A program made the translations under genes and the position numbers. Of a stretch of DNA of 64,000 nt, positions 45,604 through 54,077 are shown one piece after another. The stretch is from Massilia arenae (lineage in GTDB: Bacteria > Pseudomonadota > Gammaproteobacteria > Burkholderiales > Burkholderiaceae_D). The stretch lies in NCBI RefSeq assembly GCF_008014745.1, contig NZ_VPFD01000002.1, positions 186,001-250,000 of the forward strand, given 5' to 3'. Numbering within the stretch: position 1 is the first letter of the stretch; every line of letters begins with the position of its first letter. The notes beneath the pieces were generated by a model. The model saw nothing but the letters and a program-made list of their open reading frames with translations. It was not told the origin of the DNA and did not search any database.

Positions 45604-47118
45604 TCAGGTCTGGCGGCTCTTGGCCATGGGCGGATTATCGGCGAAATAGCGGCGGATGCCATTCGTGATCGCATTGGCCAGCTGGTCCTGGTAGGCGTCG
45701 TCGTTCAGGCGCGCTTCTTCCTGCGGGTTCGAGATAAAGGCGGTCTCGACCAGGATGGACGGGATGTCCGGTGCCTTCAGCACGGCAAAGCCGGCCTGCT
45801 CGACCGAGGCCTTGTGCAGGCGGTTGATGCCGCCGATTTCCTTCAGCACGGCCTTGCCCAGCTTGAGGCTGTCGTTGATCTGGGCCGTGGTCGACAGGTC
45901 GAACAGCACGCTGGCCAGGTGCTTGTCGCCCGTGCCAGTCAGGTTGGCGCCGCCGATCAGGTCGGCCTTGTTCTGGTCGTTCGCCAGCCAGCGCGCCGCG
46001 CTCGAACTCGCGCCTTTCTCCGACAGCACGAACACCGACGAGCCGCGCGCGGTCGGCGAGATCCAGGCGTCGGCGTGGATCGACACGAACAGGTCGGCCT
46101 GCACCTTGCGCGCCTTTTGCACGCGGGTACCCAGCGGCACGAAGAAGTCGCCGTCGCGAGTCAGCATCACGCGCGTGTTCGGCATCTGCTCCAGCTTGGC
46201 CTTGAGGCGCTTGGCCACCGCCAGCACGATGTCTTTTTCGCGGCTGCCCTTGGCGCCGATCGCGCCCGGGTCTTCGCCGCCATGGCCCGGATCGAGGGCG
46301 ATGGTGATCATGCGCGCCACTTTCTGGGCAGGCAGGGGGGCCGCTGCCTTGGCCGGCGGCGGTTGCACCGCCAGGGCCGGGGCCGTGCCCTTCAGTCCCG
46401 ACATCTCGGCTTCCAGCTTGGCGATCGCATCCGGGCCGGCATTCGGCTGGGTGCGCGGGACGGCCGGCGGCGGCACGGGAATCTGCACCGGCGGCGTGCC
46501 GGTGACGGGATTGGGCGAGGCCGGCGCGCCGGCCACCGGCGTACTGGCGACGGGATCGCCCAGGGCCGGCTGGTCGGCCGCCAGGGTCGTGGTCGGGCCC
46601 GGACTCCAGTCGCCCTGTTCGATCAGGGCGGCGATCGGGTCGACCGGGGCGGCCGGGTACAGGTCGAACACCAGGCGGTGCTGGTAGCCGGCTACGGGGG
46701 CCAGCGTAAACACCTGCGGCTTGATCTCGGCCTTGAGGTCGAACACCAGGCGCACTACGTTCGGCCGGTTCTGGCCGACCCGCACCTGCTTGATGTAGGG
46801 ATCGTTTGCCTCGATCTTGGCCACCAGGCTCTTGAGCGTGGGGCTCAGGGCCAGGCCGTCGATATCGACCACCAGGCGCGGCGGATCGGGGATCAGGAAG
46901 TGTTCGGCCTTGAGGTCGGTGTCGTTTTCCAGCGTCACCCGGGTATAGTCGGGGGCGGGCCAGACACGGACGGCCAGGATTTCATTGGCGCTGGCGTGCA
47001 GCGGGATGACGGACAGCAGCAGGGTGCCGCCCGCCTTGAGCAGGACGCGGCGGCGCGAGGACGAAGGCGTCACGCTGGCGGCTGGGGCGGCAGAAGGGGG
47101 GCGAGACGGTCGAGGCAT
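45604..47118 (-). CDS. amiC: N-acetylmuramoyl-L-alanine amidase AmiC (AMIN + Amidase_3)
   Basis: 504 aa. A twin-arginine-type N-terminus (SRRRVLLKAGGTLLLSVIPL) is followed by an AMIN domain (about 45-145) for septal targeting, a Pro-rich linker (about 165-230) and Amidase_3 (about 285-500). Zinc-site segments are ALDPGHGGEDPGAIG and VSIHADAW, and LVETAFISNPQEEARL carries the catalytic Glu. It cleaves peptidoglycan for daughter-cell separation. It overlaps tsaE by 49 bp, a frequent pairing (tsaE-amiC-mutL in many bacteria). Confidence 0.95.
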   Translation of the reverse strand: MPRPSRPPSAAPAASVTPSSSRRRVLLKAGGTLLLSVIPLHASANEILAVRVWPAPDYTRVTLENDTDLKAEHFLIPDPPRLVVDIDGLALSPTLKSLVAKIEANDPYIKQVRVGQNRPNVVRLVFDLKAEIKPQVFTLAPVAGYQHRLVFDLYPAAPVDPIAALIEQGDWSPGPTTTLAADQPALGDPVASTPVAGAPASPNPVTGTPPVQIPVPPPAVPRTQPNAGPDAIAKLEAEMSGLKGTAPALAVQPPPAKAAAPLPAQKVARMITIALDPGHGGEDPGAIGAKGSREKDIVLAVAKRLKAKLEQMPNTRVMLTRDGDFFVPLGTRVQKARKVQADLFVSIHADAWISPTARGSSVFVLSEKGASSSAARWLANDQNKADLIGGANLTGTGDKHLASVLFDLSTTAQINDSLKLGKAVLKEIGGINRLHKASVEQAGFAVLKAPDIPSILVETAFISNPQEEARLNDDAYQDQLANAITNGIRRYFADNPPMAKSRQT

Positions 47119-47579
47119 AGCAGGCCTAATTCGGACAACGCCTGCAATTCTACATCACGGCCGGGCCCGCTAACGTTGAGCAAGACACGCAAATCGGGCG
47201 GTGGCAACACCGGATCGCCTTTTTCAGGCCATTCGACGATACATACGTTACGTCCGTCAAAGTCTTCGCGAAAGCCCGCGTCCAGGAATTCTTCCGGGCT
47301 GGACATGCGGTACAGGTCGTAGTGGATGACGTTCAAGGGCTTGTCATCGAGCATTACCCGATAGGGTTCCGACAAGGTGTAGGTCGGGCTTTTGACATTG
47401 CCGGCATGGCCGGCCGACTGCAGCAGCGCGCGGGTGAGGGCGGTCTTGCCGGCGCCGAGGTCGCCGTGCAGATAGATCACCAGGCCCGGCTGCAAGGCGC
47501 GCGCCAGGGCGGCGCCGAGGGCGGAAGTGGCGGACTCGTCCGGCAGATAGCGCTGCAAGCGCGATTTAAAAGGCAGCAT
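47070..47579 (-). CDS. tsaE: tRNA threonylcarbamoyladenosine ATPase TsaE
   Basis: 169-aa ATPase that works with TsaD (61.6 kb) and TsaB in t6A37 tRNA modification. P-loop HGDLGAGKTALTRALL, then SPTYTLSEPY and HYDLYRMSSPEEF, and IVEWPEKG near the end. I start at ATG 47579 (MLPFKSRL); the frame to 47714 overlaps queG on the other strand and is not coding. Divergent from queG and overlapping amiC. Confidence 0.95.
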   Translation of the reverse strand: MLPFKSRLQRYLPDESATSALGAALARALQPGLVIYLHGDLGAGKTALTRALLQSAGHAGNVKSPTYTLSEPYRVMLDDKPLNVIHYDLYRMSSPEEFLDAGFREDFDGRNVCIVEWPEKGDPVLPPPDLRVLLNVSGPGRDVELQALSELGLLCLDRLAPLLPPQPPA

Positions 47580-47619
47580 CGAATAAAATAGCGAGTTGTC
47601 TTGCGTGATTTCTTGCGGT

Positions 47620-48717
47620 ATGCCCACTTCCCCCGACCCTGCTCCCGACCTGCCCCAGCTTGCGCGCGCCATCAAGGCGTGGGGCAAGGAGCTGGGCTTT
47701 GCCGACGTGCGCATCGCCGACGTCGACCTGGGCCACCTGGAGGCCGGCCTGCAAGCCTGGCTGGACGCGGGTTACCACGGCGAGATGGATTATATGGCAA
47801 GCCATGGCATGAAGCGTGCCCGTCCCGCCGAACTGGTGCCGGGCACAGTGCGCGCCATCGTGGCGCGCATGGATTACCTGCCCGCCTCCCAGGATGCCGA
47901 CTGGCGCGCCGTGGAGCGCCTGCGCCAGCAGGATCCGGATGCCGCCGTGGTCTCGGTCTATGCCCGGGGACGCGACTACCACAAGGTCTTGCGCAACCGC
48001 TTGCAGTCGCTGGCTGGAAAGATCCAGGAAGCGATCGGCCCGTTCGGCTTTCGCGTGTTCACCGATTCGGCGCCGGTGATGGAGTTGCCGCTGGCCGAAA
48101 AGGCCGGGCTAGGCTGGCGCGGCAAGCACACGCTGCTGCTGTCGCGCGCGGCCGGCTCGACCTTCTTCATCGGCGAGATCCTGGTCGACCTGCCGCTGCC
48201 CGTCGATCCGCCCACCGGCGCGCATTGCGGCCAATGCCAGGCCTGCATCGACCTATGTCCGACCGGGGCGATCCTGGGGCCGGGCAAGCTCGACGCGCGG
48301 CGCTGCATCTCCTACCTGACGATCGAGCTGAAAAGCAGTATCCCGGAAGAACTACGTCCCCTGATCGGCAACCGCATCTATGGCTGCGACGATTGCCAGG
48401 TGGCCTGTCCGTGGAACAAGTTTGCGCAGCGTGCTTCGGTGCCGGATTTCGACGAACGCAACAGCCTGGCAGAGGGCGACCTGGTCAGTCTGTTCGCCTG
48501 GGACGAAGAAGAATTTAATCGCCGCATGGAAGGCAGTCCGATTCGCCGGATCGGCCACGAACGCTGGTTGCGCAACCTGGCAGTGGGATTGGGAAATGCC
48601 GCCGAGAAAAAGCGCGGAGATGCGGTCATCGTGGCTGCCCTGCAATCCCGGTGCGATCATCCATCCGAACTGGTGCGAGAGCACGTCGCCTGGGCCCTGG
48701 CGCGCCACGCCGCCTGA
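47620..48717 (+). CDS. queG: Epoxyqueuosine reductase QueG
   Basis: Reduces epoxyqueuosine to queuosine in the wobble position of GUN tRNAs; cobalamin and two [4Fe-4S] clusters. 365 aa from ATG 47620. GYHGEMDYM, WRGKHTLLLSR, the ferredoxin-type CGQCQACIDLCPTGAI and the second CDDCQVACPWN are all present, followed by a HEAT-like C-terminus. An upstream TTG at 47596 would add eight residues. No strong ribosome site is visible. Divergent from tsaE. Confidence 0.95.
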   Translation: MPTSPDPAPDLPQLARAIKAWGKELGFADVRIADVDLGHLEAGLQAWLDAGYHGEMDYMASHGMKRARPAELVPGTVRAIVARMDYLPASQDADWRAVERLRQQDPDAAVVSVYARGRDYHKVLRNRLQSLAGKIQEAIGPFGFRVFTDSAPVMELPLAEKAGLGWRGKHTLLLSRAAGSTFFIGEILVDLPLPVDPPTGAHCGQCQACIDLCPTGAILGPGKLDARRCISYLTIELKSSIPEELRPLIGNRIYGCDDCQVACPWNKFAQRASVPDFDERNSLAEGDLVSLFAWDEEEFNRRMEGSPIRRIGHERWLRNLAVGLGNAAEKKRGDAVIVAALQSRCDHPSELVREHVAWALARHAA

Positions 48718-48737
48718 GCCGACAGGGAATCAGGCGA

Positions 48738-49118
48738 TCAGATCTCGATGCGTTTCAGGCGCAGTGCCGACCAGTCGCCGTCGATCGAGATCATGGCCAC
48801 GCCGGTGATGCCGTTTTCCTTCGCATAGGCATTGATCGAATCGCGGTTGATGTCGGTGGCCTTGGAGGCGGTCTGCTTGAGGTAGGCGATCCACAGCGAA
48901 CCCTTCTCGCCCAGCTTGCGCTTGGCGACGTCGAAATAATGCTCGAGATCCTTGCGGTGCATGCAGAACATCAGGATCACGTCGAAGGGACCGTCGCCCT
49001 CCTTGACGATCTCGGCCGGCATCTGGGCCGCCACGTTCGGATTCACCTGGCCATTGAGCACCAACATCGATTTTGCCGTTCGTAAAAACATCTTGTCTGC
49101 AACTGTCTTTTCGTTCAT
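48738..49118 (-). CDS. Conserved small protein, DUF3052-like
   Basis: 126 aa. The layout FDVILMFCMHRKDLEHYFDV then LGEKGSLWIAYLK and ATDINRDSINAYAKENGI resembles DUF3052-type proteins, a SAM-fold-like alpha/beta pattern; no catalytic motif is evident. Start ATG 49118 has AGGAAA upstream; an alternative ATG is at residue 10. It faces queG at 20 bp and stands alone on its strand. Confidence 0.65.
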   Translation of the reverse strand: MNEKTVADKMFLRTAKSMLVLNGQVNPNVAAQMPAEIVKEGDGPFDVILMFCMHRKDLEHYFDVAKRKLGEKGSLWIAYLKQTASKATDINRDSINAYAKENGITGVAMISIDGDWSALRLKRIEI

Positions 49119-49231
49119 TGGAGTTTCCTAAAAGAGAGTGGCATCGCGGCGCCCGGGGCCGCGGCGCGTTCAAGACTATTTTACAAGGCTTCCATTGAGA
49201 AGCTGGAACGCTTGACGCGCGACAAGGTCGG

Positions 49232-49263
49232 CAAAAAGGGAGAGGCCGTGCGAACGCGCGGCC
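49232..49263 (-). terminator. Terminator after dctR
   Basis: On the minus strand GGCCGCGCG and CGCACGGCC form a 9-bp stem with one wobble pair (49244-49263), followed by TCTCCCTTTTT. Just beyond the dctR stop. Confidence 0.7.
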
Positions 49264-49268
49264 GGTAT

Positions 49269-49850
49269 TTACTTCAATAGCCCGGCCAGCTCGACGGCTG
49301 TCTTGACCTGCATCTTGTCGAAGATATGGGCCCGATGCACCTCGACCGTGCGCATGCTGATGCCCAGTTTATCGGCCACCACCTTGTTCATCATGCCGGC
49401 CAAAATCAGGTCGAGCACTTCGCGTTCGCGCGCCGACAGGGTGGCCAGGCGCGCCTGTACGCCGGCCGAGGCGGCGGCCTTGCGCGAGGCGGCGAGGGCT
49501 TCTTCGACCCGGTCCATCAGCTGGTTGTCGTTGAACGGTTTCTCGAAGAAATCGAAAGCGCCGCGCTTGAGCGAGTCGACCGCCATCGGTACGTCGCCGT
49601 GGCCGGTGAGAAAGATCACGGGCAGGCGCGGCAGCAGGCCGCGCTTGAACAGGTCATCGAACACGGCGATGCCGTTCATGCCGGGCATGCGCACGTCGAG
49701 CAGGAGGCAGTCGCCGCTGACGTCGAGGTCTTGCAGGGCGTCGAGGAATTCCTGGCCGCCCGCGTAACCGCGCGCGGGCAGGCCGCGCGATTGCGCCAGC
49801 CAGGCGAGCGAGTCGCGAATGACTTCTTCGTCGTCGACGATGTGCAGCAT
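49269..49850 (-). CDS. dctR: FixJ/NarL-type response regulator (DctR-like)
   Basis: 193 aa. The receiver domain (1-120) has the acidic pair DD at 6-7, phospho-acceptor Asp52 in LLLDVRMPGMNG, and Lys in FFEKPF. The C-terminal LuxR-type HTH is LSAREREVLDLILAGMMNK through MRTVEVHRAHI. Not a sigma-54 activator: there is no AAA+ domain. ATG 49850 (MLHIVDDEE) begins the receiver; the frame to 49925 is not coding. It pairs with the adjacent kinase and by context should control dctP. Confidence 0.88.
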   Translation of the reverse strand: MLHIVDDEEVIRDSLAWLAQSRGLPARGYAGGQEFLDALQDLDVSGDCLLLDVRMPGMNGIAVFDDLFKRGLLPRLPVIFLTGHGDVPMAVDSLKRGAFDFFEKPFNDNQLMDRVEEALAASRKAAASAGVQARLATLSAREREVLDLILAGMMNKVVADKLGISMRTVEVHRAHIFDKMQVKTAVELAGLLK

Positions 49851-49946
49851 GCAGGTCTCCGTAGTGGCGGGATGGGTTTCCCGCCTTGTTGCTTTTCTAA
49901 TAAAGATGGCGCATCCAGCCAACACCGGCGCGCCGCAGATCGGATT

Positions 49947-51956
49947 TTAGCCCAGCGCCCGGCTTGCCGCTTGGGCCGGCAACGAAAAAGTGAACACGGT
50001 GCCGCCGGCCGGATGCGGCGCATGGTTCAAGGTGCCGCCATGGAACTCGATCGCGGTGCGGCAGATCGACAAGCCCATCCCCATGCCCTCGGCCCGGGTC
50101 GAGTAGAACGGCGAGAACAGCCGCTCGGCGACTTCAGGGGCGATGCCGTGGCCGCGGTCGATCACCGAAACCGCCACCTGCTCATCCGCGTGCACGGCCT
50201 CGATGCGCAGCACGCGCTGGTCCGGCGTCGTGTCCTGCATGGCCTGGATCGCATTGCGGGTGAGGTTGAGCAGCACTTGCTCCAGCATCACGCGGTCGGC
50301 CAGCACCGTTGGCAAGCCGGGCGGCAATTGCACGCGCAGCGCCACGCCGGCCTGGCGCGCCTGCAGCTCGATCAACGCATGCACGTTGGAAATGACGCTG
50401 CGGATCGTTACCTCCTGGCGCAGCGGTTCGCGCTTCTTGACGAACTCGTGCACGCTGCGGATGATCTGGCCGGCGCGCTGGGCTTGCTGGCGCGCCTGTT
50501 CCAGCGCATGGCGCAGCATGCCCGGCTTGAGGTCGTCGCCGGTACCTGCGGCCCGCTCGAGCATGTTCAGGGCGCCCACCGTGTAGCTGGAAATCGCCGC
50601 CAGCGGCTGGTTCAGCTCGTGCGCCAGCATCGACGACAGCTCGCCCATGGTGGCCAGGCGTGCGCTGGCCTGCAGCTTTTCTTCCTGCTGGCGGTTGAGC
50701 TCTTCCACCCGCTTGCGGTCGGTGATGTCGAGCACCGAGCTCATCCACCCGGTATGGCGGCCGTCGACGTCCACCAGCGGCGCCTCGAACACCAGCACCG
50801 GCACCCGGGCGCCGTCCGGACGCTGGAACACGGTCTCGAATTGCGGCGTGACCTTGCCCGACAAAATGCCTTGGAAGCGTTCCTCGTATTCCGCGGTCGC
50901 TTCCGGCGCCCAGTAGGCCATCGGCGGCTTCTTGCCGATCAATTCCTCCGGCGGGTGGCCGACGATCTGGCAGAAGGCGCGGTTGACGTAGGTGACGCGG
51001 CCCTCCAGGTCGCGTGCGCGCAGGCCCGTGAGCAGCGAGTTTTCCATCGCCGTGCGAAACGCCATCTGCTGGCGCAGCGCGCTTTCGGCCGCCAGCGTGC
51101 GCGAGATGTGGCGCCACAGCGCGGCCAGACTGGTCAACAGGCCCAGGGCCAGCACGATCACCGAGCCCACCAGCAGGTTCGGCAGCAGCTGCGGTGCGCG
51201 CTTGACGCTGTTGGTCGACAGCACCAGCTGGGCGCCCGGCAGGTCGAGCTCGCGCTGGTGGGTGTAGACGCCGCGTCCCGGCCCGCCGGCGGCGCGCCGC
51301 GCCACCGCCTGTTCGTCGCGGTCGAGCAGGGCCAGCGCGTTATCCTGGGCAAACCACCAGGGCACGGTTTCGTCGAGCAGCACCTGCAGGCTGTAGGTCG
51401 CGACCAGGCTGCCCGTGAACTGGCCGTTGCGGAACAGCGGCAGGTAGAAATCGATCAGGCCATGGGTCGATGGCGTGGCGCCATACGGTTCGCTGTAGCG
51501 GCCGCGCCGGATCGAGCGCGCCATTTCTCCGGCCAGCGTCGTGGTCTGGGGCAGGCCAGCGGAGGGCAGGTCGGCGCCATGGCTGTCCAGCACCGCGCCG
51601 GCGGCGTCGCTCCACACCACGCGCACCAGTTCCGGGCCGTTGACGAACATCTGGCGGAAACGCGCCTGCAATTTCTCCGGCGGCAGCGGCGCGACCACCA
51701 GGTCGGCGCCGAGGGCGCTGAGTGCGTCCTCGCTGCGCGCCAGTTCGAAGCGCAAGGTCTGCTCGACCCACAGCGTGTCCGCAATCAATTGCTCTTGGCG
51801 CTCAGTGCTTTCCATCTGGCGCGCCTGCCACGGCAGCCAGATCAGCACGGCCAGGAACAGCAGCACCAGCAGCATCGGCACCAGCCAGCGCCAGAACCGC
51901 CAGGCGCGAATGCGCGCGCGCGGTTCCGACATGGGCTGGGCGAACGGAATTTTCAT
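49947..51956 (-). CDS. dctS: Sensor histidine kinase, DctS-like
   Basis: 669 aa. A first membrane helix (about 20-42), a periplasmic sensor region (about 45-300) and a second helix (about 305-330, LLVGSVIVLALGLLTSLAAL) are followed by a PAS domain (about 355-465), the His box MLAHELNQPLAAISSYTVGA and a HATPase with DRGHGIAPE and GMGMGLSICR. DctS/DctR of Rhodobacter sense C4-dicarboxylates and control a TRAP transporter. The dctP gene is divergent, but the ligand is inferred. Confidence 0.88.
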   Translation of the reverse strand: MKIPFAQPMSEPRARIRAWRFWRWLVPMLLVLLFLAVLIWLPWQARQMESTERQEQLIADTLWVEQTLRFELARSEDALSALGADLVVAPLPPEKLQARFRQMFVNGPELVRVVWSDAAGAVLDSHGADLPSAGLPQTTTLAGEMARSIRRGRYSEPYGATPSTHGLIDFYLPLFRNGQFTGSLVATYSLQVLLDETVPWWFAQDNALALLDRDEQAVARRAAGGPGRGVYTHQRELDLPGAQLVLSTNSVKRAPQLLPNLLVGSVIVLALGLLTSLAALWRHISRTLAAESALRQQMAFRTAMENSLLTGLRARDLEGRVTYVNRAFCQIVGHPPEELIGKKPPMAYWAPEATAEYEERFQGILSGKVTPQFETVFQRPDGARVPVLVFEAPLVDVDGRHTGWMSSVLDITDRKRVEELNRQQEEKLQASARLATMGELSSMLAHELNQPLAAISSYTVGALNMLERAAGTGDDLKPGMLRHALEQARQQAQRAGQIIRSVHEFVKKREPLRQEVTIRSVISNVHALIELQARQAGVALRVQLPPGLPTVLADRVMLEQVLLNLTRNAIQAMQDTTPDQRVLRIEAVHADEQVAVSVIDRGHGIAPEVAERLFSPFYSTRAEGMGMGLSICRTAIEFHGGTLNHAPHPAGGTVFTFSLPAQAASRALG

Positions 51957-52115
51957 GCATGAGTCCTGTATTGGTTAAACTGTCCAGCTGTTGTGGAAGT
52001 CCACGATGGCGGTCGAGCACGGCGCGGCACAGACTTGCGTGCGGCAGTGCATCCGCCAGTGTAAGGGAAGCGCCTCGGTGCTTTCCAAGGTTTTATTAGA
52101 AAGAATCAGACCGTC

Positions 52116-53114
52116 ATGCAGATCAAGACCCTGGTCGCCACAGCGCTGTTCGCGCTGGCGGCGGCCGCGAGTGTCGACGCCCTGGCGCAGGGACCGATCG
52201 TCATCAAGTTCAGCCACGTGGTGGCGCCCGATACGCCGAAGGGCCGGGCCGCCGAGCGATTCAAGGAGTTGGCCGAGCAAATGACTGGCGGCCAAGTCAG
52301 GGTGGAAGTGTATCCCAACAGCCAGCTATACAAGGACCGCGAGGAGCTCGAGGCCCTGCAGCTGGGCGCGGTGCAGATGCTGGCGCCGTCGCTGGCCAAG
52401 TTCTCGCCGCTGGGCGTGCGCGAATTCGAGGCCTTCGACTTGCCTTATATCTTCCCGGACAAGGCGGCGTTGTACAAGGTGACCGAAGGAAGGATAGGGC
52501 GCGACTTGCTGCGCAAGCTCGAGTCCAAGGGCATCACCGGCCTGGCGTTCTGGGATAACGGTTTCAAGATCATGTCGGCCAACCAACCCTTGACCTCGCT
52601 CAAGGATTTCGAGGGATTGCGCATGCGTATTCAGGCGTCCAAGGTATTGGATGCGCAGATGCGTATGTTGGGCGCCCAGCCGATGACGCTGGCTTTTTCG
52701 GAGGCCGCACCCGCCCTGCGCGATGGCGTGGTGGAGGGGACCGAGAACACGCCGTCGAATATGTACACCCAGCGCATGCACGAGACGCAAAGCCACCTGA
52801 CGGTGTCCAACCACGGCTATCTGGGTTACGCGGTGATCGTTAACAAAAAATTCTGGGATGGACTGCCGGCCGCCACCCGCAATACCCTGGCGCGCGCCAT
52901 GCGCGAAGCCACGGTGTACGAGAAAAAGATCGCCCAGCGCGCCAATGACGACGCCATGGAAGCCATCCGCCAGGCCGGCACCACGGCGATCCACACGCTC
53001 ACACCAGCCCAGCAGGCCGAATGGCGGCGTGCGATGCAACCCGTGTATGGACAAATGGAGAGCCGTATCGGCAAGGAGACGGTACGTGCCATCTTGCGCG
53101 AAGTCGAGCGTTGA
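52116..53114 (+). CDS. dctP: TRAP transporter substrate-binding protein DctP
   Basis: 332-aa periplasmic DctP with a signal peptide (about 1-25, ALAQ). IVIKFSHVVAPDTPKGRAAE, VYPNSQLYKDREELEALQLG and LRMRIQASKVLDAQMRMLGA carry the family ligand-binding pattern, including the conserved Arg in RMRIQ. It captures organic acids (C4-dicarboxylates likely) and hands them to DctQM permeases. None follow here: the next gene is ogt. The permease may be elsewhere. The first about 140 bp before it form the divergent promoter with dctS. Confidence 0.92.
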   Translation: MQIKTLVATALFALAAAASVDALAQGPIVIKFSHVVAPDTPKGRAAERFKELAEQMTGGQVRVEVYPNSQLYKDREELEALQLGAVQMLAPSLAKFSPLGVREFEAFDLPYIFPDKAALYKVTEGRIGRDLLRKLESKGITGLAFWDNGFKIMSANQPLTSLKDFEGLRMRIQASKVLDAQMRMLGAQPMTLAFSEAAPALRDGVVEGTENTPSNMYTQRMHETQSHLTVSNHGYLGYAVIVNKKFWDGLPAATRNTLARAMREATVYEKKIAQRANDDAMEAIRQAGTTAIHTLTPAQQAEWRRAMQPVYGQMESRIGKETVRAILREVER

Positions 53115-53259
53115 CGCAGGTCAAGTATCAGGTGGATATCCACTGGCATGCTGACATTCGCCTACAGCATATGGACAATGACGTTTTGTTTATAAGTAAA
53201 ATAATTTTCTGAATTTGTGGCTGAAAAGATATATTTTCTACAAGCACTTGCGTTATCAT

Positions 53260-53472
53260 GGGGCTCATGCGCACTGGGATGGTGCGCGGCAGTGCCAAGA
53301 ACAAGCAATAGCAGCGGCATGCAAAGGTTTTTGGGGGAGCATTGATAAAAGCACGGTATTCATACCGGAGACATTCGAGGAGACACCACGTTTGACAGAA
53401 GTCGCTGGCATTGACCAAGCGGCCGGAAACGTGACCCGAATTGGAGCGCACCCGAGGGTGCGCTTTTTTTTC
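53260..53472 (+). ncRNA. Candidate small RNA or leader ending in a terminator
   Basis: No ORF here is credible, yet the segment ends in a textbook terminator that no preceding gene needs within 300 bp. A possible -10 TATCAT is at 53254-53259, but the -35 is poor. Structure includes the early GCGCAC hairpin. It does not resemble 6S, SRP or tmRNA by eye. Class unknown. Confidence 0.3.
53445..53472 (+). terminator. Strong intrinsic terminator upstream of ogt
   Basis: AGCGCACC and GGTGCGCT form the stem around CGAG, followed by eight T residues. 81 bp before the ogt start codon, so it cannot end ogt itself. Confidence 0.88.
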
Positions 53473-53552
53473 GCCTGAACCGTCCAATCGCTGGCCGGGT
53501 GCGCGCTGCACGGTTAAGATGCCTGTGCAACACTTTGCTCAGTAGACCCATC

Positions 53553-54077
53553 ATGAAGACCGATCCAGCCAGCCAGATTTTCAATGCCATCGTGCCCGCT
53601 CCCTTCGGCGCGCTGGGCATCCGCATCGCCGACGACAAGCTGCGCGAAGTGGTCTACCTGCCACCTTCTTTCGAAGAAAAAGACGCGGACAGCGCCATCG
53701 CCCAGCAGAGCGCCGAGCAGCTCGCACGCTACCTGGCCGACCCCGATTTCACCTTCGACCTGCCCTTAACGGCGGTCGGCACCGAGTTCCAGCGCAAGGT
53801 GTGGCAAGAAATCAGCGCCATCCCGCGCGGCGCCGTGCGCACCTATGGCCACCTGGCCAAGGTGATCGGCTCGCATCCGCGCGCCGTGGGCCAGGCTTGC
53901 GGCGCCAATTGGTTCCCGCTGGTCATTCCCTGCCACCGGGTGACGGCAGCCGGCGGCCTGGGCGGCTTCTCGAACCAGAATGACGAGAACGGTTTCCATC
54001 TTTCGGTCAAGCGCTGGCTGCTGCGGCACGAAGGCGCCACCGCCGCTCCATGGCAGCAGCAGTCGATCTGGCCCTGA
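53553..54077 (+). CDS. ogt: Methylated-DNA--protein-cysteine methyltransferase Ogt
   Basis: Repairs O6-alkylguanine in one suicidal step; 174 aa. The C-terminal domain has FQRKVWQEISAIPRGAVRTY, AVGQACGANWFPLVIPCHRV with the acceptor Cys in PCHRV, and GGFSN. I use ATG 53553 (MKTDPASQIF); the frame opens at 53499 but lies in leader sequence. It overlaps xerD by 28 bp, so the two are co-transcribed. Confidence 0.94.
   Translation: MKTDPASQIFNAIVPAPFGALGIRIADDKLREVVYLPPSFEEKDADSAIAQQSAEQLARYLADPDFTFDLPLTAVGTEFQRKVWQEISAIPRGAVRTYGHLAKVIGSHPRAVGQACGANWFPLVIPCHRVTAAGGLGGFSNQNDENGFHLSVKRWLLRHEGATAAPWQQQSIWP

Larger units (their letters stand above)
53115..53552. other. Intergenic region with structured element between dctP and ogt
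   Basis: 438 bp without a convincing gene. It contains a perfect 12-bp palindrome GTGGATATCCAC (53132-53143), a GCGCAC/GTGCGC hairpin (53269-53287) and a strong intrinsic terminator (53445-53472). The first hairpin's arms can also pair with the terminator arms, which share the sequence GCGCAC/GTGCGC. This could be an attenuator or an independent small RNA of about 210 nt. Confidence 0.5.

Noticed and set aside
49326..51962. 878-codon plus-strand frame opposite dctR and dctS
   Set aside because: Antisense artefact; kinase and regulator motifs are clear on the other strand.
52026..52038. Sigma-54-like GG...GC before dctP
   Set aside because: Only 9 bases lie between GG and GC instead of 10, and the adjacent regulator lacks an AAA+ domain.
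53215..53478. 87-codon ORF between dctP and ogt
   Set aside because: Its 3' end runs through the terminator stem and U-run; no ribosome site or family features.
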